Below, piece by piece: positions 1 to 8,995 of a DNA stretch of 47,314 bases. The stretch lies in the NCBI RefSeq assembly GCF_004745425.1, contig NZ_PGGK01000016.1:1-47314 (forward strand), in the 5' to 3' direction. Under the pieces are notes generated by a model. It did not search any database. It was not told where the DNA came from and saw nothing but the letters and a program-made list of their open reading frames with translations. The position numbers and the translations under genes were made by a program. Numbering within the stretch: the stretch's first letter is position 1; each line of letters opens with the position of its first letter. Source of the stretch: Methanolobus halotolerans (GTDB lineage: Archaea; Halobacteriota; Methanosarcinia; Methanosarcinales; Methanosarcinaceae).

Positions 1-121
1 CTGGCGGCCATAGCGGCAGGGCAATTCCTGTACCCATCCCGAACACAGAAGATAAGCCTGCCCGCGTTCCATACTGTACTGAAGTGCGAGAGCCTTCGGG
101 AACTACGGATCGCTGCTGGCT
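1..121 (+). rRNA. rrf: 5S ribosomal RNA
   Basis: The first 121 bases carry the archaeal 5S signature: the loop segment around 33-50 (TACCCATCCCGAACACAGAA) and the GCGAGAGCC segment near 86-94. Bases 1-8 can pair with 112-119 (with G-U pairs) as the closing stem, so the gene begins at or within a base or two of the window edge. It is probably the last gene of an rRNA operon lying off the left end. Confidence 0.93.
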
Positions 122-717
122 CACTTACTATTACTTATTACTACTTTTCTGGTTGTTATATGCATGCTGACAGCTTTGTTGTTGATAAGGTTCTATATTC
201 TGTTTTAGTAATTCATAGATTTCTCTAAATCATGCATCATATTTATCTCTATAAGTCTCCGGAATTAATATCCAAAACAGAGCTCTGCATTTGTATTTTT
301 CAAATTATATAGTCAAAAGCATCTTTATAGTATTAAATACGTTCACTCTTTGTTTCTCTCTCGTTCGAAAGTAATGGGGTCAACCGACCCTTGTTACTTT
401 TTCGTGAAAATGGTTGTGTACCTTTGTTAATAGGTCCGTATAATTATTGGGTTAATTATGGAGAGAAAAAATAACTTTTGTTTATAATGCTGACAGCGAT
501 ATATTTGATTTTTTCGTTATGAAATCGACAGGGCAAACAGCAGAAATGATCGCCTCACTGTACAGGAGAGCTTGGATATCTTTTGTAGTCGCTTTCCTGC
601 AATAACCATACACTTCTGGATATATAATGTCCAGTGAATTGACTATGGTTATTTATTTATGTTTTTTATATCCCCTCTTTTATAATCATAGGACTTTAAG
701 CCATCCTTTTATCATTA
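122..717. other. Gene-free stretch with a strong hairpin
   Basis: No open frame or RNA gene is supported in this AT-rich stretch after the 5S gene. The only clear structure is at 601-653: AATAACCATA at 601-610 is repeated perfectly inverted at 644-653, and CTGGA/TCCAG (616-620, 630-634) pair inside it. This could be a terminator for rRNA-proximal transcription or the relic of a small palindromic element. Confidence 0.5.
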
Positions 718-1268
718 TTACGGAATTACCACGGGTAAAATAAAGTTGATATAAGGTCTAATCCACAACGGGAACCTTGTTCCTTTTCCTAAGCACTTCA
801 TGTATGAAACTGTCCAGCCCCATCCGAACCTGGAGGCACAGAAAAGTACAAAGGACAATGCACCAATCGGAAGGATGCAGTTACTGAAAACAAAGTCTTC
901 CAGATCCATTATACCGGTTCAGCTTCCGAAGGGTTCTATCCATTTCAGGATTGTGAAACCCAGAATACAGGGCAAAGACAGCAGGAAGATGCCGATAGTA
1001 TTGATAACTGCAGCCATTTTTCTCTCCCATCCCCATTATGTTAAGTCTCCCGGCCCTGCCAATTGCATATTCCATTATAAGGATTGGAAGACCGAGTAAA
1101 AGCAGAAATGCCAGATACACTGTTACAAAAGTCGCTCCACCGTATTTTCCTGCAATAAAAGGGAATCTCCATACGTTTCCAAGGCCTATGGCACATCCTG
1201 CCGATATAAGAAGAAATCCGAGCCTGGTTGCAAGTTGCTCCCTTTGTATACTGCCTTTTTTCTAACAT
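718..1268 (-). pseudogene. Broken NSS-family sodium-dependent transporter
   Basis: On the minus strand, pieces of a neurotransmitter:sodium symporter (NSS/SNF) can be read. The first transmembrane helix with GCAIGLGNVWRFPF and the following PILIMEYAIGR lie at about 1241-1040. A late helix and the C-terminal segment (MDLEDFVFSNCILPIGAL, then SRFGWGW and IRPYINFILPV) lie at about 1000-718. Intact family members have about 450-500 residues, so the middle is deleted. The reading frame also shifts near 1235 and near 1010, and a stop sits between the two halves. It is not functional as a transporter. The AT-rich gap at 1269-1389 would have held its promoter. Confidence 0.82.
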
Positions 1269-1299
1269 CGTTTTTCTCCCAGGTTATGATTTATTTAGA

Positions 1300-1330
1300 T
1301 GACATTGCTAAATATATTTATTTAGACTAC
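1300..1330. promoter_or_regulatory. Possible TATA-box region
   Basis: An AT-rich element (TAAATATATTTATTT, about 1309-1323) resembles an archaeal TATA box and sits about 110 bases before the flavoprotein start at 1432, in the gap between it and the divergent transporter relic. The assignment is by composition and position only. Confidence 0.3.
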
Positions 1331-1431
1331 CAGTTCTTATTTTAATTTTATGAGCAAGATCTCTTCGGACCAACAAATAATAAAATCAGATGAGCTCTAA
1401 TACTCATAATGAATATTTACTGTGGTATCAC

Positions 1432-2871
1432 ATGAAAGAATACGACCTTATTGTAATCGGCACGGGTTCCGGAACGAACTATGTTTATCCGATGATGGAA
1501 GCGAACCCGGATCTCAAAGTAGCTGTTGTGGACAAGGACGAACCCGGAGGCATCTGCCTGACACGTGGTTGCATACCCTCAAAGATGCTACTCTATCCGG
1601 CAGAACTTGCAAGGGACATCCAGAAAGCGCATACTTTCGGCATACAGGTGAATATAGAAAGTATTGATTTCAAGGCTGTAATGGAAAGAATGAGATCTTC
1701 TATCTCAAAAGACATCGAAGCTATAAAAAAAGGCTACTCCTACAACCATAGGATCGATTATTACAGGGAAGCAGCCGAATTCGTAGCTCCATATACGCTG
1801 AAAGCCGGTGAGGAAACCATCACTGCAAAGATGATCTTTCTAAGTATCGGCTCAAAGCCTGCAATACCGCTGGTCAGGGGTCTTGAAGAGCTCGTTTATC
1901 TTACCAGTGACTCTGTACTTTCCCTGGACGATCTCCCCAAAAGTCTTGCAATAATCGGCGGTGGTTATATTGCCGCCGAATACGGGCACTTCTTTTCTTC
2001 CATGGGTTCAAAGGTAACGATAATAGGAAGGAACCCTTTTTTCCTGCCAAATGAAGAGCCTGAGATCTCCATCCTTGCAAAAAGGATGATGTCGGACTAC
2101 ATGGATATATTTACGAATTACCAGGTTCTTGAAGTAACTTCATCAGATGCAGGAAAAAATATCCTTGCCAGAAACCGCGAGACTAGTGAAGAGATAGAGA
2201 TCGTTGCCAGTGAGATACTAGTCGCCACCGGAAGGTCCCCAAACACCGACGTCCTGAAACCGGAAAAGGCTGGCATTGAGACAGATGCCCTGGGATGGAT
2301 AAAAGTGGACAAGCACATGGAAACATCCTCAAAGAATGTCTGGGCCTTCGGGGATGCAACGGGAAAATATCTTTTCAAGCATGTTGCAAACCATGAGTCC
2401 ACAGTGGTCTACTATAACGCCGTGCTTGGAAAAAAGGCCAGGGCTGACTATCATGCAGTTCCCCATGCTGTCTTTTCCTATCCTGAGATAGCGGGTGTGG
2501 GAATGAGTGAAGCCCGGGCCATAGAGGATTATGGTGAACAGAACATTATAATAGGTTTCTATCGTTTTGACGAGACTGCAAAAGGTATTGCAATGGCTCT
2601 TCAGGATGAGTTTGTGAAAATTATCCTTGAAACAGAGACCCAGAAAATACTGGGCGCCCATATAATAGGACCACATGCTTCCGTACTCATCCATGAAATT
2701 ATCCCTGTCATGTATACCGCTGACCAGAACGCCGATCCGATAATGCACGCAATGGATATCCATCCTTCCTTGAGCGAGGTCATCAAAAGAGCTTTTTACT
2801 CAAGGATGCATGTCAGCGATTATCATATGATCATGCAAGGTCTTGGCTTAGAGGAAAATGAAAATCAATGA
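1432..2871 (+). CDS. Dihydrolipoamide dehydrogenase-like flavoprotein
   Basis: A class I pyridine nucleotide-disulfide oxidoreductase of about 479 residues. An N-terminal FAD-binding fold (IVIGTGSG, residues 7-14) is followed by the redox-active disulfide motif GGICLTRGCIPSK with Cys42 and Cys47, a central NAD(P)H-binding fold (LAIIGGGYIAAEYG), the second FAD motif (VWAFGDATG), and a C-terminal dimerisation domain with HPSLSEV, the His-Glu pair of the family. It would transfer electrons between NAD(P)H and a dithiol. Lipoyl dehydrogenase is the nearest family, but no 2-oxoacid dehydrogenase or lipoate gene is nearby, so the true substrate (lipoamide, a thiol, or a metal as in mercuric reductase) is open. 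An upstream in-frame ATG at 1390 exists; the ATG at 1432 matches the usual start of the family. Confidence 0.85.
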   Translation: MKEYDLIVIGTGSGTNYVYPMMEANPDLKVAVVDKDEPGGICLTRGCIPSKMLLYPAELARDIQKAHTFGIQVNIESIDFKAVMERMRSSISKDIEAIKKGYSYNHRIDYYREAAEFVAPYTLKAGEETITAKMIFLSIGSKPAIPLVRGLEELVYLTSDSVLSLDDLPKSLAIIGGGYIAAEYGHFFSSMGSKVTIIGRNPFFLPNEEPEISILAKRMMSDYMDIFTNYQVLEVTSSDAGKNILARNRETSEEIEIVASEILVATGRSPNTDVLKPEKAGIETDALGWIKVDKHMETSSKNVWAFGDATGKYLFKHVANHESTVVYYNAVLGKKARADYHAVPHAVFSYPEIAGVGMSEARAIEDYGEQNIIIGFYRFDETAKGIAMALQDEFVKIILETETQKILGAHIIGPHASVLIHEIIPVMYTADQNADPIMHAMDIHPSLSEVIKRAFYSRMHVSDYHMIMQGLGLEENENQ

Positions 2872-3054
2872 GCTCGATCAATACTCTGGTTCAATGTAGC
2901 GTTGGTATCCCTTAAAGATTAATTCTCTGCTAACACTTTTATTTCTTCTAATTGCTCTGGATCTCAAATAATATCATGAGCCGGTGCGGATATTCCAAAC
3001 CCGAATACTCGTATTCAAATTCCGGAGCTTGTATGCTCCGTTGTTCTTTCTTTA

Positions 3055-3600
3055 ATTTGACATAGGGAACTCGATGATAAAGGATGATCCTTTTCCGGGT
3101 TCACTCTCAACCCGGAAATTGTCCTTAAGCTGCATGTTCTGAAAAGACGGGTTGCACCACAATATTTACCGTTGTTATCCTTGAAAAAGACCATTTCCGG
3201 AATGGGATTCAGGAGTCTGCTAAGTATGGATGTCTTCTTTCCCAGTTCATCCCGTACAATACGATGTCTTTATACCTCCTTTTTCAGTCTTTCTGTGCTT
3301 GAAACAGTGGGTGCCCAGCTTATTATTCAATATGCAAGCATTAAAGCTTAGTATTTCTCCGAATATGTTCTCTAAAATCAGCTCAAGTATCGTACTTTCA
3401 ACATATCACTCAATGAACCAGATATCATCACAGGAATCCACGGTGTAACCCAAGTCATTAATGTGAAACCTGCCAAAATGAACTTCCATCCGGTATGGGA
3501 TATCTCCCTGTTCTTTCTTCCGCAAAACCACAGGTATAAGGTAGGAAATGAGTAGTATTGTAATAAAGGATTCACTTGCCAAGAGTATCCGTCCATACAT
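3055..3600 (-). pseudogene. Relic of a sensor histidine kinase
   Basis: Minus-strand fragments spell a PAS-containing sensor kinase. A hydrophobic membrane segment (LASESFITILLISYLIPVVL) followed by KKEQGD lies at about 3600-3500. The beginning of a PAS domain (IPEMVFFKDNNGKYCG) lies near 3200-3150. The extreme C-terminus of the ATPase domain (FRVESEPGKGSSFIIEFP) lies at 3110-3060. The rest of the PAS, the phosphoacceptor His box and the ATP-binding N, G1 and F boxes are missing, and the frame changes between pieces. It is a deletion remnant without kinase function. The remaining bases 2872-3054 and 3601-3908 show no gene. Confidence 0.75.
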
Positions 3601-3908
3601 TTATGAACCTCAACATGTGTGACACTTTTACACTGTACCTGTTGCATATTCCTTGCAAAGCACTTGTATATATAATTTATTATTTTAGTCTATATACTAT
3701 TAATTTCAAAAAGTGTTCTTGTGTTGCAGATTGCCAATAAAAAAGTGAAGGGAATAAATTGATTAATCCGTCTCGGTAGAAATTCTATAAAAAATAATTA
3801 ATTGATTTTAAGTAAGAAATTTATTAATAGCATAGAGTACTAAAGCCCCAAAGGCAATATCCTCATCTACCTCTACATGTATAATATAAAACGTATTGGA
3901 TATCACTT

Positions 3909-5345
3909 ATGAGATATTATGTAGTTCTAAGAACCTTAGGTTCGGTATCCTGGCTGCTTGCAGGGTTTATGTTTGTCCCATTACTGGTGGCTTTATATTT
4001 CAGAGAACCATTGTATGTTTTCGCTGTTCCTCTTACGATTATACTCATTTTTGCTTATCTGCTTACATTTTTCTTTAAGGAAAAGGAAAAAGAATGGAAT
4101 AATAAGGAAGCGATTTTTATTGTTGCATCAACCTGGTTTGTTGCAGCAGTGTTCTACGCCATACCTTATATGCTTGAAGGCGTACCCCTGATAAACGCCT
4201 TATTCGAATCCATGTCAGGAGTGACAGCCACTGGAGCAACCGCACTTACAGATATTGAAAGTCACAGTAAAAGCCTTCTTTTCTGGAGAAGCATGACTCA
4301 GTGGCTGGGTGGTATGGGTATTATCATGTTGTTCATCGCCATCCTGCCAAAGATCGGGGTTGCAGGAAGGCAGATGTTCCGCGCGGAAGTCCCGGTACTC
4401 AAAGAAGAGAAACTGCATCCCAGGATAAGGGAGACGGCTAAGAACCTGTGGCTCATTTACTTTGTACTTTCAATTGTTGAATTCATTGTCCTCATCATGG
4501 CAGGCCTGTCACCTTATGATGCTATTACTCATACCTTCACGTCGATATCATGTGCTGGCTTCTCTCCTTATTCCTTCAACATAGCAGCCTTCAATGACCC
4601 TGTTGTCGAGATGATATTGCTTTTCTTCATGTTTCTGGGTAGTGTGAATTTTGCCTTGCATTACAAATTTCTATTAACTGACCGGAAAAATATATTCATG
4701 GATGAGGAGTTCAAGTTCTATTTTTCAATAATCGTATCTGCAAGCCTTGTTCTTGCCTACACGCTCTTCAGGACGGATGTCTATTCTCTTATCGATGCCT
4801 TCAGGTACAGCAGCTTCCACGTGGTCTCAATCCTTACGACCACAGGCTATGCAACAGTTGATTTCAATCTCTGGCCGGACTCGTCAAGGTTCATACTATT
4901 CTTGTTGATGTTCATAGGCGGATGCGCGGGTTCCACTTCCGGGGGAGTTAAAGCCGTGCGTTTACTCCTTCTGTTAAAGCATGCGAACAACATACTTTTC
5001 AAAACGATTCATCCAAAGGCCGTCACGCCGGTTCGTCTGAATGGCACGATGGTTCCGGAGGGCATCATTAATTCGATAGTGTCTTTTATGGTGGTATATA
5101 TAATGATTTTTTTTGCCAGCTCTACTTTGCTCTCCCTTCTGGGAATGGATTTTATAACTTCATTGAGCGCCTCTATTGCAACTCTTGGTAATGTAGGACC
5201 TGGCCTTGGTCTGGTAGGTCCCATTGAAGGTTATGCCGCCATCCCTGATCTAGGTAAATTGATTCTGATTGCGAACATGTGGATAGGTAGGCTTGAAGTG
5301 TTTACAGTCATAGTGCTGCTGCTGCCTGCTTTTTGGAAAAATTGA
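3909..5345 (+). CDS. trkH: Trk/Ktr-type potassium transport membrane subunit
   Basis: A 478-residue membrane protein of the TrkH/KtrB superfamily that forms the K+-conducting pore. Four pore-loop filter motifs can be seen in order: VTATGAT, SCAGFS, TTTGYAT and LGNVGPG. Hydrophobic helices lie between them, and the C-terminal signature WIGRLEVFTVIVLL is typical of the family. Length is normal for TrkH. The cytoplasmic NAD(H)-binding partner TrkA is not in the window, so the gene stands alone. No strong ribosome-binding site precedes the ATG. The stop is 39 bases from the convergent cofE-like gene. Confidence 0.93.
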   Translation: MRYYVVLRTLGSVSWLLAGFMFVPLLVALYFREPLYVFAVPLTIILIFAYLLTFFFKEKEKEWNNKEAIFIVASTWFVAAVFYAIPYMLEGVPLINALFESMSGVTATGATALTDIESHSKSLLFWRSMTQWLGGMGIIMLFIAILPKIGVAGRQMFRAEVPVLKEEKLHPRIRETAKNLWLIYFVLSIVEFIVLIMAGLSPYDAITHTFTSISCAGFSPYSFNIAAFNDPVVEMILLFFMFLGSVNFALHYKFLLTDRKNIFMDEEFKFYFSIIVSASLVLAYTLFRTDVYSLIDAFRYSSFHVVSILTTTGYATVDFNLWPDSSRFILFLLMFIGGCAGSTSGGVKAVRLLLLLKHANNILFKTIHPKAVTPVRLNGTMVPEGIINSIVSFMVVYIMIFFASSTLLSLLGMDFITSLSASIATLGNVGPGLGLVGPIEGYAAIPDLGKLILIANMWIGRLEVFTVIVLLLPAFWKN

Positions 5346-5384
5346 TGAGAAATATGGAAATGGCCATTACAGAAAAACAGGTTT

Positions 5385-6161
5385 CTACTGTTTCCTGATA
5401 TTGCTGTAATACATGCACTCGTCTGGTGAGAAAAGTGGCATTCCCACAGATTCCTTTGTCGTCTGCACCGGTGCTCCACGGATAAGCACTGCGGGGATGC
5501 TTTCCCCGGCTTCTCCCATAAGTAACTGGGCTGCGGAAACAAGGTTATCGGCAACAGCTTTTCGGGTAATCTTCATCTCCTTTGCGAAAAGGTCCACCGA
5601 ACCTCTGACATCTTCCACAGGTACTATACCGGAGCTTCCAAGGGCAATGCCAACACATCCGAGTCTGAGGGGCTGTGTACGACTGTCACCAACGATTACT
5701 CCTACGTGGCATCTGCAGCGTTTCTCTATATCCCTGCGGATTACTTCAGCGCTCCCCTGTGGATCATCGGGAAGCAGCACAACGTATCCTTCCGGGGCAT
5801 TGGAACTGTCAATACCTGCATTCGGGGACAGGGTTCCGTCTGTAATTGTAAGTGCGGCACCGGGGACTCCGCCGAATATCTCGTCGCATTCCTGCAGGAT
5901 AAGTTCCATCTCCCGCGGATCCAGCTGATATTCCAGTGCAAGTTCTTCCGCTTTTTTTGAGGGTTCTACGTCCTCAAGACGGACCAGGCGGTTCTCTGAG
6001 GTCGCCAGCGGTGATTCTGCAATGACAAGGATATCATTGTCCTGAAGTTCGACTCCCTGTTTTTCAAGGGCATCTATCAGTATATCAACAATATTGTCCC
6101 CGGGTCTGATGAGCGGGGTCCTTATACCGAACATCCGCAAAGACGGATGAACAACCTGCAT
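5385..6161 (-). CDS. cofE: Coenzyme F420-0:L-glutamate ligase-like protein
   Basis: A 258-residue CofE-family protein. CofE adds gamma-linked glutamate to F420-0 using GTP and a divalent metal. Family features visible are the N-terminal GIRTPLIRPGDNI segment, NAGIDSSNAPEGYVVLLPDDP, and HVGVIVGDSRTQPLRLG followed by VGIALGSSGI. The usual AQKIVSK-like stretch reads AESPLATSENR here, so this may be a diverged subfamily and not the main CofE. The ATG directly abuts the thiC stop codon and is preceded by AGGAGA, so it is translated with thiC as the last gene of the leftward C1 cluster. Confidence 0.8.
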   Translation of the reverse strand: MQVVHPSLRMFGIRTPLIRPGDNIVDILIDALEKQGVELQDNDILVIAESPLATSENRLVRLEDVEPSKKAEELALEYQLDPREMELILQECDEIFGGVPGAALTITDGTLSPNAGIDSSNAPEGYVVLLPDDPQGSAEVIRRDIEKRCRCHVGVIVGDSRTQPLRLGCVGIALGSSGIVPVEDVRGSVDLFAKEMKITRKAVADNLVSAAQLLMGEAGESIPAVLIRGAPVQTTKESVGMPLFSPDECMYYSNIRKQ

Positions 6162-7409
6162 TCAGTTGTCTCCTGACAGGTAATTTTTCATTATCTTTAT
6201 AGCGCAATAATCCCCGCACATTGAACAGGGCCCCTCCTCAGGACACATCTGAGCCGGTTTGTCAGGGTCAATTGCAAGTTCTGCCTGTCCTCTCCAATCA
6301 AAAGTAGCCCTTTTTCTGGCAAGCATGAGATCATTATCACTTAAACCGTATTTTATGGAATCTCCAATATGGGCTGCAATCCTGAATGCAACAAGCCCTT
6401 CTTTTACCTGGTGGGGATTTGGCAGGGACAGATGTTCTGCCGGTGTAATATAGCAGAGATAGTCTGCGCCTGCTCCACTGGCAATGCTTGCACCTACAGC
6501 GCCTGCTATGTGGTCGTACCCGACAGCAATATCAGTTGGCAGGGGGCCGGCTACGAATAAAGGGAAATCGGCTTTTTCCTTGTACAAGCTTACGGATTCA
6601 GGGATTTCGGATGCCTGGATATGCCCTCCCATGCCATTGATGATCACCTGCACGCCCATACCATTGGCCCTTTTTGCAAGTTCTGCATTCTTTTCGATCT
6701 CCATCAGCTGCGCACCGTCCTTCAAATCGTGAATGCATCCGCTTCTCATGGTATTTCCAAGCGAAAGCACGACATCGTTTTTTCTGAGTATTTGCATTAT
6801 CTCATCAAAATATTCTATGAAAGGATTCTCACAATCATTGAGCAGCATGAAACTGCTGGTAAAGGAACCTCCCTTGGATACCATGCCCATAACTCTCCCG
6901 GAGTCTTTCAGTCTTTCAAGCATCTTTCTTTCGACACAATGGAGAAGTACTGAACTTACACCCTCATCTATGTGTTTTTCCAGATATGAAAGGATATCAT
7001 CAAAGGTAACATTGTCCATGCCACATTCGACGATGGTCTGGTAGACAGGGACAGTCGTAACAGGAAGTTCGGTGTTTTCGAAGACTAATTTACGGATTGC
7101 GGAGATATCTCCTCCCATTGACAGGTCTGTAATGGTGGCAGCACCATATCTCTGTGCAATTTTTACCTTTTCAATCTCGGAACCAGGGTCAATTAAGGCC
7201 GAAGATGTTCCAAGGTTCACGTTTATTTTAGTGCATGCACCCTTGCCTATGGCAACAGGCGGACATCCTTTGCGTGTCATTATAACAAGGCTGCCGTTTG
7301 CAACTCTTTCACGGACAAGTCCTTCTTCGATCCTCTCTTTTATTGCAACCTCCCGCATCTCAGGTGTGAGGGTGTCATCTTTTGCATGATCGATTTGCGT
7401 TTTAATCAT
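6162..7409 (-). CDS. thiC: Phosphomethylpyrimidine synthase (ThiC family)
   Basis: A 415-residue ThiC of the short archaeal type, a radical-SAM enzyme that rearranges aminoimidazole ribotide to hydroxymethylpyrimidine phosphate for thiamine. The barrel holds motifs such as GTSSALIDPGSEIEKVKIA, GAATITDLSMGGD and INGMGGHIQASEIP. The C-terminal cluster motif CSMCGDYCAIK carries the CxxCxxxxC cysteines for the 4Fe-4S centre. Its start overlaps the end of metF by 8 bases, and cofE follows with no gap. Methanogens often carry more than one ThiC-like gene, and a paralogous benzimidazole-forming enzyme exists in the family, so the exact product is likely but not proven. Confidence 0.9.
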   Translation of the reverse strand: MIKTQIDHAKDDTLTPEMREVAIKERIEEGLVRERVANGSLVIMTRKGCPPVAIGKGACTKINVNLGTSSALIDPGSEIEKVKIAQRYGAATITDLSMGGDISAIRKLVFENTELPVTTVPVYQTIVECGMDNVTFDDILSYLEKHIDEGVSSVLLHCVERKMLERLKDSGRVMGMVSKGGSFTSSFMLLNDCENPFIEYFDEIMQILRKNDVVLSLGNTMRSGCIHDLKDGAQLMEIEKNAELAKRANGMGVQVIINGMGGHIQASEIPESVSLYKEKADFPLFVAGPLPTDIAVGYDHIAGAVGASIASGAGADYLCYITPAEHLSLPNPHQVKEGLVAFRIAAHIGDSIKYGLSDNDLMLARKRATFDWRGQAELAIDPDKPAQMCPEEGPCSMCGDYCAIKIMKNYLSGDN

Positions 7410-8325
7410 TATTCTTCTTCCTGATGCCAGCTATTTCGAGTATCTTCGGGGTATTTACATGTTTTCCGATAGGCATTATGTGGATTCCCCGGCAGAGTTC
7501 TTTTAGTTCATTTATAGCCTCTGAACATATGGATATACCTTCTTCGATCGGTTTCTCAGCATTTGCCATTCTTTGTGTTACTTCAGCAGGAACATTGATG
7601 CCCGGAACGTTCTCGTTCATAAAATGCGCCATTTTTGCAGATTTGAGCGGGATTAACCCGGCAATTACAGGAACTTCAATATCTCCGATCGCTTCCATGA
7701 ATGCTTCAAATTGCCCTATATCGTAAACCGCCTGTGTCTGGATAAAATCAAGTCCCATCTTTGATTTTTTCCGCAGCTTCATCATCTGCATGTTCTTTGA
7801 GGGGTCGGTGTTCGTAACTGCCCCGACTGTGAAAGCAGGCGGTTTATCTATAACGTTACCTGCAAGGTCATGACCTTCTTTCATTCTTCGGATAATATCT
7901 AGGAGTTGCACCGAGTCCATGTCATAAACGGGTCTTGCACCCGGATGATCTCCTTTTGTGGTATGATCTCCTGTCATCACACACATATTCCTGACACCCA
8001 GCGCAAAGGCTCCCAGAAGTTCTGACTGCAGTGCAAGCCGGTTGCGGTCCCTGCATGTTAGCTGCATAATGACCTCATGGCCTGCATCCAGTAAATTCTT
8101 GCTAACTGCGACAGGGCTCATCCGCATGACCGCCCGCTGGTTATCCGTGACATTGAGGGCATCTGCCCAGTTCCGGATTATGTCCGCATCAGCAATAGAT
8201 TCACTGAGGTCCGTTCCCTTCGGCGGGCTGACCTCTGCTGTGATTAGAAAATCGTCTGATATAAGTTTATTTTTAAATGTCTGGGACATCGAGGGATTAT
8301 ATGCAGGTCCGGTTTTTAAAATCAT
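7402..8325 (-). CDS. metF: 5,10-methylenetetrahydrofolate reductase
   Basis: A MetF-family TIM-barrel protein of up to 307 residues that would reduce methylene-H4folate to methyl-H4folate. Family landmarks include ITAEVSPPKGTD (the catalytic Glu region), LTCRDRNRLALQSELLGA, NMCVMTGDHTTKGDHPGA and GLDFIQTQAVYD. The first ATG gives the quoted coordinates; an internal ATG at 8289 (MSQTFKN) fits the family start equally well and neither has a clear ribosome-binding site. It lies directly after the MetV-like gene, whose product probably forms a complex with it. Confidence 0.9.
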   Translation of the reverse strand: MILKTGPAYNPSMSQTFKNKLISDDFLITAEVSPPKGTDLSESIADADIIRNWADALNVTDNQRAVMRMSPVAVSKNLLDAGHEVIMQLTCRDRNRLALQSELLGAFALGVRNMCVMTGDHTTKGDHPGARPVYDMDSVQLLDIIRRMKEGHDLAGNVIDKPPAFTVGAVTNTDPSKNMQMMKLRKKSKMGLDFIQTQAVYDIGQFEAFMEAIGDIEVPVIAGLIPLKSAKMAHFMNENVPGINVPAEVTQRMANAEKPIEEGISICSEAINELKELCRGIHIMPIGKHVNTPKILEIAGIRKKNND

Positions 8326-8383
8326 CGCAGTAAAGAATTAATTTATGGTAAGTTCAGTAGAAGAATTCAGAGTGTTCAAATAG

Positions 8384-8995
8384 TCACGGTTCTATCTCTT
8401 CAATTGTCCATATCTTTTCCAGCAGGTCAAGCCTGTCCATCTTTTGGAGTTTTTTGTATATAAGTTCCCATACACAGTCCTTTTCAGGGTGCACTTCACA
8501 TTCCCCCTCAATAGATCCTCCACAGGGACCATTAAGAAGCTGCTTCGGGCACTGGCCTTTGGGACAGATTCCACCAAAATAGTAGACTTTGCAATCCCCG
8601 CACATGGCACAGAGTTCAGAGACCACCTCTCCCTGTGAAAGTCCTCCCAAGGACTTCGTGTTGTTCGAAGGATAGGCAGGTATGTCTGACATTCTTGCTA
8701 TAATAGAAACGCCACTGCCGCATGCCATGATAAGGGTGGACCTTGCTTCCTTTATGGAAGGATTCTTTTCCATGAGCGAACTAAAAGATGCCACGCTGCA
8801 GGCAGCGCTTGGGACATACCATCCCACCACATGCTTTCCTGCTTCTTCAAGGAGCCGATACATATTCAGCACTTCCGGCTCTCCTCCCACATGCAGTTTT
8901 GCTGCACAGGCACCACAGCCAATGATGAAGATGTCGTCCTCGTCCTTTAACAGTTCAATTATCTCTTCAAAGGGTTTTGCAGATGAGATTATCAT
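8384..8995 (-). CDS. metV: MetV-like cysteine-rich partner of MetF
   Basis: A 203-residue protein matching the methylenetetrahydrofolate reductase C-terminal/MetV family. It has an N-terminal fold with IIGCGACAAKLHVGG and LIMACGSG, and a C-terminal cysteine cluster: CAMCGDCK, then GGICPKGQCPKQLLNGPCGGS and a late CEVHPEKDC. Such clusters bind Fe-S or zinc. In acetogens MetV supports MetF by passing electrons to it. Here it is transcribed just before metF with a 58-base gap, and its start overlaps the end of the folP-like gene by four bases, a sign of coupled translation. Function in this archaeon is inferred from family and position. Confidence 0.82.
   Translation of the reverse strand: MIISSAKPFEEIIELLKDEDDIFIIGCGACAAKLHVGGEPEVLNMYRLLEEAGKHVVGWYVPSAACSVASFSSLMEKNPSIKEARSTLIMACGSGVSIIARMSDIPAYPSNNTKSLGGLSQGEVVSELCAMCGDCKVYYFGGICPKGQCPKQLLNGPCGGSIEGECEVHPEKDCVWELIYKKLQKMDRLDLLEKIWTIEEIEP

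Noticed and set aside
800-1099. Plus-strand frames of 75-99 codons opposite the transporter relic
   Set aside because: They lie antisense to recognisable NSS sequence and have no motif or ribosome-binding site.
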